In this document: positions 57,701 to 64,000 of the stretch, piece by piece
Position numbering within the stretch: position 1 is the first letter of the stretch
Layout: each line of letters opens with the position of its first letter
Origin: Gelatoporia subvermispora B
Taxonomy: Eukaryota; Basidiomycota; Agaricomycetes; Polyporales; Gelatoporiaceae
DNA length: 64,000 nt
Direction: 5' to 3'
Assembly: GCA_000320605.2 (NCBI GenBank)
Contig: KB445803.1
Coordinates: forward strand, 59,504 to 123,503
Made by a program: the position numbers and the translations under genes
Notes under the pieces: generated by a model
The model's input: the letters and a program-made list of their open reading frames with translations, nothing else
What the model was told of the DNA's origin: nothing
The model's database searches: none

Positions 57701-58340
57701 TTGGATGCATGCGCTCACGGCTCGCTCACTTCCCTCTGTAGGTCCGGTATGGAGAGGACCTCTTTGTGGTACGTTCGGACGTTGAGTGATCGATCGGTGG
57801 TTGGCTAACGTCGTTGTGTTAGGGCTACAAACACTTCCACCACAGGAAGTTCGACCCCTTGTTCTACTTCGGGTATGTATCCCAAGTTCCAGCCTCTGAT
57901 GGCCTTTACTGACTGCTCCTGTCAGCTACGGTCTCTCCTACACAACCTTTTCGTACTCCGACCTCCAGCTTTCTGACCCCGTCATATCCGGCGGTGACTT
58001 CAACCTCAAAGCCTCCCTCACGCTGACCAACACCGGGTCCGTGACGGGCACGGAGATCGTGCAGCTTTACATCTCGATGCCGTCAACGTCGGAGCTGACG
58101 CACCCGCCGCTCACGCTGAAGGCGTTCGCAAAGGTGACCGATCTCGGCGCGGGCCAGAGCACGCGAGTTGAGCTCGAGCTGGACAAGTACGCAGTGTCAT
58201 ACTGGGAGGAGCGCATCTCACGGTGGGTCGTGGAGCCGGGCGTGTACGGAGTGCGGGTGGGGCGCAGCAGTGCACCCTCGGACCTAACTCTGGGCGGCGA
58301 GTTCACAATTGAGAAAGGCTTTGAGTGGAATGGCTTGTAG
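54741..58340 (+). CDS. GH3 beta-glucosidase with PA14 insert, no signal peptide
   Basis: Thirteen exons, 862 aa: 54741-54900, 55308-55740, 55800-55901, 55957-56055, 56107-56200, 56255-56383, 56439-56616, 56670-56829, 56889-57006, 57066-57689, 57742-57768, 57823-57872, 57926-58340. N-terminal GH3 barrel ([19 protein letters not shown]), with the likely nucleophile Asp231 in VMSDWFG. The second domain ([23 protein letters not shown]) is interrupted by a PA14 domain (about residues 395-560, landmarks [10 protein letters not shown] and [13 protein letters not shown]). It then resumes ([19 protein letters not shown]) and ends in an FnIII-like domain ([10 protein letters not shown] to the C-terminus). 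It hydrolyses beta-glucosides such as cellobiose or plant and fungal glycosides. The absence of a signal peptide implies an intracellular enzyme. Intron 1 is 407 bp and intron 6 has a GC donor. Confidence 0.93.
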
Positions 58341-59458
58341 CTCCAGGAATACTACTTTGTACACTATGATGTGGGAACGGAAAGTTTGATGGCGGCATCA
58401 GTTTGTCTGCAGTAACAGACATCAATCTGGATCTGGAGTAGTCTCGACCCGGGGACGGAAGGCCCTGCCGCCCTCACACTCACCTCAGGGCCTTACAGTT
58501 GTAGGTCGATACTCAAATGCGTGACATAATGTTCGTACACTATTTTCGTGTATATGACTACTAGAGAAGCGCCGCCTGCGTCGGCAAACACCTTGCTCGC
58601 TCTCGTTTAGAAAATCGAACTCAGATGCAATCCTCACGTTGGTGATTGGCCACTTTATCGCTGCATCAACGAGATGTATGCATTAATTCAATCAAGCTCT
58701 ACATGATTTTGGGACGAGAACACAGGCATGGTAATTATGGAGCTACATGTGCCGCTACATAAGCATTCACATAACAGGGACAATTTCCGTCCTACGATTT
58801 TCATCTAGACTTGACCATCAGTGCGCATCGGGCATAGTCAATGTGTTGAGAGTCTCAACTGAGACATGCCTGTCAGATCACTTGTAACATGCCAGTCTCT
58901 TCGGCGACTGGAACATGTCTACAAAGAGGACACGGGCATGGACATGCCTCTTGTGCAGTGATACACTTGTACTTGGCACTATCAAGAAGTTCAGGTCGTT
59001 CAATCGAAAGCTGTTTAGAAATCGCGACCCGGATCTGCAGAAAGAAGACGATTGGCTCGAAATATTGAACGAAAGGAGCAAAACATATTGGGAGACACTG
59101 GGAAGACTGATGTGGCGGGGAGGACAAGTGCCACACAGCGGAAGCACGTGATGAGCATGGTAGGTAACAGACGCCCAGCAGACGCGGAAATGTACATCGC
59201 ACATACCATATTAGGAACGACGCGTCATGCGTGGGAAAATGTCAACGGAAAAGTGAACACATTGTGGACTGGGAGAGACCTTGCAAGCAAGGTGAGATCA
59301 GAATGAGACTGTTCAATGTTGTTACACAGCCTGAAAATCAGATGATTATGTTCCAGTCTTCAAGATTCTTGCGAACTCACATAAGCTGGTCAGCAATTCC
59401 TTGAGAAGCATTCCCCACTTAACCCTTTTTTCACAACGAAGTCCACCACGAAGTCGAA
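58341..59458. other. 1.1 kb without a recognised gene
   Basis: Convergent 3' flanks of the GH3 and BTB genes. A 78-codon frame at 58915-59151 has no recognised domain. Confidence 0.5.
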
Positions 59459-60554
59459 CTAATTGCTTGCTGATACCGACCATTTCGGCACCATCAATTG
59501 AAATTTGTCGGGGAGACAATCCCACTCCTCTTGACATATGTACACGGCCATTGCGTTGATATCGCCGCAGCACTCGCTGCAGGGCCTGTCGATAGCAGGA
59601 AAATGGTCCAGATACGAGGTCCACGGCCCCAAGGTGTCTGGACCCCAGGGATCTGATTTGAACCATATAGAGTGCATAAGCCGTAGGAACCATGACTTGC
59701 AATCCTGCGGTGTGTCACATTCGCATTGTCCACCGCTAATGAATACATTGCTAAAGCCATCGGGGCGGGATTCAAGAAGCAACCTTAACCCCTTGACATA
59801 TGCTTCAATGTCTTCTTGGCTCAATCGCTCTGTTCGGTCCCCGCGAGTTATTCCACGTAAGATTACGTTCGTGTTGGCCACCTGGTAGCATCCATAGAAT
59901 GCGAACGGCAAAATGGACAGTGTTTCTGTCAAACGGCCAAGATTAACAACAGTGATGCAGTCTTCAGCACTCATAGCAATCATGGATTTGGAGAGATAGG
60001 TGGCGAAGTCGATGTATCCTTTGGGAAGACTTGTGGGGAAGACATCGCGTAGTAAGCCAAGTGCCTTCTCGCGGATAACTTCAAATTGGTACTTGTGGCT
60101 GAGGCGTGTCAGAGCTCCGACACATTCGATTGGGATTTTATCCTTGCAGTCACGATCGAAGTATCTGTTCAATGTCTCATATTCATGAGTAAAGTAAGCA
60201 TCAACAATGGCATTAATCATACCCCGATTTTCCGAACACTTCTCGCAACAGATGGGTCAAGTCGGACACATGGTCGGAGAGACGCACAACAGGGCACCCG
60301 TCCATGCTCTCCATTACTTCAGGCTGTGGCAGAGTAAACATGTCACGGAAGACTGTGGATTGTTCCGCAAGGATTCCCTGATAGACACGAAAAGCGGTAG
60401 CGTCGGCTATGAGAATGACGCTCCCATCTGGGTACCAGAACTCGTCGCTACGTTGCCAGTGTGCAACGTTCGGAGACTCATCGATCCTCGCACGCTTCAG
60501 ACTGGGCTGGGACACCTCTGTGAAGACATCCATCGGGGAGATCTGACTAGACAT
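59459..60554 (-). CDS. BTB/POZ-domain protein (EFWYPDG subgroup)
   Basis: Minus-strand exons 60223-60554 and 59459-60164 (58-bp phase-2 intron) give 345 aa. The leader MSSQISPMDVF and a basic KRARID stretch precede DEFWYPDGSVILIADATAF, FRDMFTLPQP and DGCPVVRLSDH. The middle part has LTRLSHKYQFEVI and NLGRLTETLSILPFAFYGCY. The C-terminal Cys module is PCSEC...W..LPDKFQLMVPKW. A small Cys cluster (GGQCECDTPQDC) is inserted before it. An ATAAATAA element lies about 75 bp upstream (60629-60636). Function unknown. Confidence 0.87.
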
Positions 60555-61171
60555 AGCGTAGTTCGAAGAGCAAAGCTGTGTGCAATGTGACAGCTGCTGA
60601 AGAAATGACGGACTGCCTCGGAATTTCGTTATTTATGTGGACAAACAGCGGCACGCACCGGCACGCACCCTCTGTGGGCGACAGGCACCTGAGAGCTTAC
60701 GTGTTAGCCTGGTAGCCTGGTGCCTGCGCTCCATCCACTTTACGGTAAAACTCGGGGACTTAAAATTTGCTCAGCGCAATGGGTACAGGGCCTTCCCTTA
60801 AGGATGTTGACCCCATTGCCAGGGCCGCTGTAGTCGTATGTAGTACGGATGTGTCATATGTTAGAGTGTGACTAGAAGAACTACTTTTGTTATAAACACT
60901 GTTACTCGAGTATGTCGATCCTCCTGAATGCATGATTCGTGGTCCGTCTCGAAATCACTAGGCTGGAGCAGGCCGCAGTCTATCGAAGCACATTGCTGGG
61001 ACCCACCCGCCTGAGGCCTCAGCCACCTTCTGCCACGCGCCCGCACCACTTGCCGTGTTCTCAGACCACTGAGCACACTTCAGCCTTGACTCACATGCAT
61101 TCCAGATGCTATCCTACACATTTGACTCCTATGGGATCCATCAAATACCCTTCCATTCCGAAACGGCCTTT
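60555..61171. other. Intergenic, 0.6 kb
   Basis: Includes a tandem pair of CGGCACGCAC at 60649-60668. No gene recognised. Confidence 0.5.
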
Positions 61172-62925
61172 TCAGAAGTGGCCAATGACGTCCTGCGGCC
61201 TGTACGGCTCCTCCAGGTACTTGATTTCCTCTTCCGTGAGCTTCACGTCAGCACCAGCTTGATCATCCGCATTAGTCTCTCGATCCACCCCACAAACGAG
61301 TAAGAGATCTCACCAAGAATGTCCTTGAGATTATCCAGACTAGTTGTACCGACAATGGGCGCAGTGACGCCGGGCTTTGAGAGGATCCACGCAATGGAGA
61401 CTTGCGCCATGCTGATGCCTCGTTTTTTCGCAATCTCCTCGACGCTGAGCGAAACCCTCCATCAGAATGAACGCCGTGCTGGTCTAGCGGAGGGACGTAC
61501 CGGGTCACGATCTGGTCGACACCAGTCCACTTCCAGTTCCTCAGCGCACTGCACACCAATTGTCAGAAACAAGAACGCGATTAGAGGATAAGGTACAGCA
61601 GGAAGCCATACCCATCGGTCTCAGTACGCTTGGTCTGCTCTCCGAATGGACGGGTGAGCAAACCACGCCCGAGCGGCGACCACGGGATGGCGCCGACACC
61701 GAACATCTATTATAGTGGACACGTAAACATCAAGGTCCTCTGGCATGATGGTATGAAAGGCACCTTGAGCGTCGGGAACATTTCGCGCTCTTCCTCACGG
61801 TAGATCAAGCTATAGTGGTTTTGCATCGAGATGAAGGGCGTCAGATTGTTCTTGATCGCGTAGTTCTGCATCGCGTGGACTAGATGTGCAAGACCATGAA
61901 TGAGAAAGAGTATGCAAGGCGAGCAGGACGGCTGAAGATACGCACATTGGTACGCCCAGCACGAGCTCATGCCGATGTAGCGCACATAGCCAGCCTTGAC
62001 AACATCATGCAGGGCTTGCATCTGTACGCATTTGTTGTGATCAGACCTATGTTTGTGAGAGTGAGAGATGACAGAAGCGCGTACAGTCTCCTCAATGGGC
62101 GTGTTGTAGTCGAAACGGTGGCCTTCCGAGTGATCGGCACGAGACAACGGGCCGCACATAGGGGGCGTACTCACATTGCAGGACATCGACATAGTCCAAC
62201 TGCAGCCTCTCCAGGCTCGCCTTGATCGACGCGAAGATGTGCTGTAATTTCATTGGCTACAGCACGGCACGTCGCGTTCCAAGAGCTCCACGTACCTTGC
62301 GGCTCAAACCGTGCTGATTGACAAGACCAAGCTCCTCCGGCGACTTCGAGCTCGCAAAGAAGTTGTCCTCCGGCTTCGGCATCACGGGGAAGTACACCTG
62401 ACATGGGAGACATTGAACGACGATCCTTGTGGGGGAAATTCGCGAGAAAGATGGCCGCATGCATACCTTGGTCATGACCACGATCTCATCGCGCGGAAGG
62501 TTGAGCTTCTTGATTGCACGACCAAGCACAACCTCCGAGAGACCATTCGAATACGTCTATGGTTACAGCGTCCAGCGGGTGAGGACCAGAGACTCTAGAC
62601 ACATATGAGCAACATACGTTGGCCGTGTCAAACGTCTGGATGCCGTGTTCGTACCTGAGCGCAGCATCAGCCCGCGCGAGCTGCCATGTAGAAAGCTGGC
62701 CGCTTACGCGAATTTGATATGGCGGATTGCCTCCTCCTCATCGCCAATGACCCACCCCTGCCAGCCCGAGCTCCCATACTGCATCGTCCCGAGGATGATC
62801 TTGGATACCTTCAAGCCAGAGGTTCCCAGCCGAACTAAATAGATACGCACGGATGAGCATAGTAAACACCACAATTGGCGTGTTTGCCACTCACCATACT
62901 CCATCTTCTTAGTCTGAGTGGCCAT
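61172..62925 (-). CDS. AKR E: aldo/keto reductase with two novel introns
   Basis: Thirteen minus-strand exons, about 350 aa, start 62925 ([10 protein letters not shown]), stop at 61172 (GHF end). Tetrad: Asp in QTFDTAN, Tyr in TYSNGLSE, Lys in VVMTK, His in VLQCHRFD. Like AKR C it lacks the introns next to the 15-nt microexon and before GVTAP, and carries a [15 protein letters not shown] exon 5. It alone has introns at 61707-61763 (between TLK and MFGVG) and 61258-61313 (between DIL and GADVK). All four other copies are contiguous at both places. Predicted NADPH carbonyl reductase, closest to AKR C. Confidence 0.91.
61707..61763 (-). other. Lineage-specific intron in AKR E
   Basis: A 57-bp interval from GTGCCT to TAG on the minus strand, interrupting TLK/MFGVG. 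The exon is uninterrupted in AKR A, B, C and D. Confidence 0.75.
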
Positions 62926-63348
62926 TTCTGCGCCGGTGTACTATAACAGATAGGTGGTTCTTCGCGTTACTCGAGAGGGCGGACAAGTAGGTTGTGCGTG
63001 ACGGTCGACCCGTATTTATGACCCTCGTGCCTCACGTCCGACCGGTTTCCACGCTATGTCATAGGAACACTTCGTGTTTCTCGCCGTCTTTATTTTCTCC
63101 CAGCTTGATCTAGCTTAGTAACTACATCTTCGTCGGTCCGGGCTCTGGTTCGCGAACCCCTGATGTAGATTATCGATAAGGGAAATAAGGAGATAGCATT
63201 TGATGATGCAGGAAGGCTCAAATGGGTGCGTGTAGGGTGCTTGAATGCAAAGTCTAGTGCTTTACTACGATGGGCATACTGAAGGACGATCCTTGGAGGA
63301 GTCGTCGCCTGCTGTATCTCAAGCGCTGGTGCTCACAAGCGCCTTTCG
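62926..63348. other. Intergenic, 0.4 kb
   Basis: Promoter side of AKR E, with an ATAAATA element near 63011-63020 on the minus strand. Nothing else recognised. Confidence 0.5.
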
Positions 63349-64000
63349 GAGGAGGAGGAGGAGGAGGATTTATTCGTTAGACAGACACTAGATCACGTGT
63401 ACGCTACGTGACCGTCCATCGCGACCGACTACTTAGATACATGCGCTGGCGGACCAGTCCCCGGCCGCTACACCACCACGTTCCCTCCCAAGCCCGTCGC
63501 ACTACATACCGTAAACACCCCGGCCTCCGCCCAACAAGAAGTGGGAGAGGCGGGCAAGTGGTTAAAACCTGACGCGCCCATGAATTAAAAAAAAACCCCG
63601 GTGGGGAAAAAACAGTTTTGCTGCGCGCCAGGAATCAGCCGCGGTTCTCCGCAGGCTGACAAAACTCACCACATACCAGGTGTCTGGGCATGACGTGCCT
63701 CGGACGCGTGAGGAAGCATAGTCGCGCGCGGCGGGCTGTGAGCCTCTTCCCGGCCAGTAACCCTTTCGGGAGAACCTGGGCAGTGGTTAGGTGCAGTTCC
63801 CCGCAACACTAACGCAAACGTACCCACAGCCAGGACATAGCTGCCCGACGCAGCATCCTGTAGACCACCGCACAAGCGCAGCCCCAGCTTGCGCCTCACG
63901 CGTACGGTACACTGTCAACCAGTGCAAAGACGTCATACACGTAGCGAGCCCACAGTGGCAGCAGACGTCTATCCGAGAGGAGCCAATGTAGCGTGCCGAA
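63349..64000 (-). mobile_element. LINE 3' fragment, second copy, continues past the window end
   Basis: Homologous along its length to 551-1140. On the minus strand the distal part reads as the polyprotein end (WARYVYDVFALVDSV, matching GRFVFEVFALCDRT in the other copy). A non-coding tail with GTGGGGAAAA and CAGGAATCAGC stretches follows, and then a (TCC)n tract (GGA repeats on the plus strand at about 63349-63369). Orientation is the same as the copy at the left end. The reverse-transcriptase core, if present, lies beyond 64000. Confidence 0.6.

Noticed and set aside
1..64000. CRISPR arrays, bacterial operons, riboswitches, tRNA or rRNA genes
   Set aside because: No regularly spaced repeats and no tRNA T-loop/anticodon arrangement were seen. 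The gene structure is eukaryotic. A covariance-model scan would be decisive for small RNAs.

Overview
The window reads as genomic DNA of a filamentous basidiomycete, probably a wood-decay agaricomycete. Nearly every gene is split by many short introns (about 50-60 bp, GT..AG) with tiny exons. The gene content is typical of that group: lineage-expanded BTB/POZ genes, GH28 and GH3 carbohydrate enzymes, and aldo/keto reductase and flavin monooxygenase paralogues. No bacterial operons, CRISPR arrays or recognisable RNA genes were found. There is one assembly gap of 690 N at 43261-43950.

Layout. Both ends carry 3' fragments of a LINE-type retrotransposon in the same orientation, each followed by a (GGA/TCC)n tract (551-1560 and 63349-64000). 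A near-perfect 50-bp hairpin lies at 25-138. After about 3 kb without a recognisable gene come a Cnn_1N-motif coiled-coil microtubule-organising protein (4751-8459) and a secreted GH28 polygalacturonase-like protein with altered catalytic motifs (9168-11006). From 11.5 to 63 kb the window is a mosaic of repeated families. These are nine BTB/POZ loci (five intact, four broken), five intact aldo/keto reductases (AKR A-E), three intact Baeyer-Villiger-type flavin monooxygenases (BVMO 1-3), two short-chain dehydrogenases (SDR 1-2), one MFS transporter, one disordered protein, and one intracellular-looking GH3 beta-glucosidase with a PA14 insert (54741-58340).

How they may work together. AKR, SDR, BVMO and MFS copies lie within about 50 kb, with no PKS, NRPS, terpene synthase or P450 visible. 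This resembles a carbonyl-processing or detoxification neighbourhood: BVMO for ketone to ester, AKR/SDR for carbonyl to alcohol, MFS for export. The shared function is inference. The sequence itself shows repeated duplication and decay. AKR copies differ by precise intron losses and two apparent intron gains. BTB pseudogenes show premature stops, frameshifts and internal deletions. The BTB proteins share a C-terminal CxxC...W..LP..(F/M).L module that I do not recognise from a named domain.

Exon boundaries were derived by hand from splice consensus, reading frame and paralogue comparison. They agree in phase for the genes where exon lengths were counted through.
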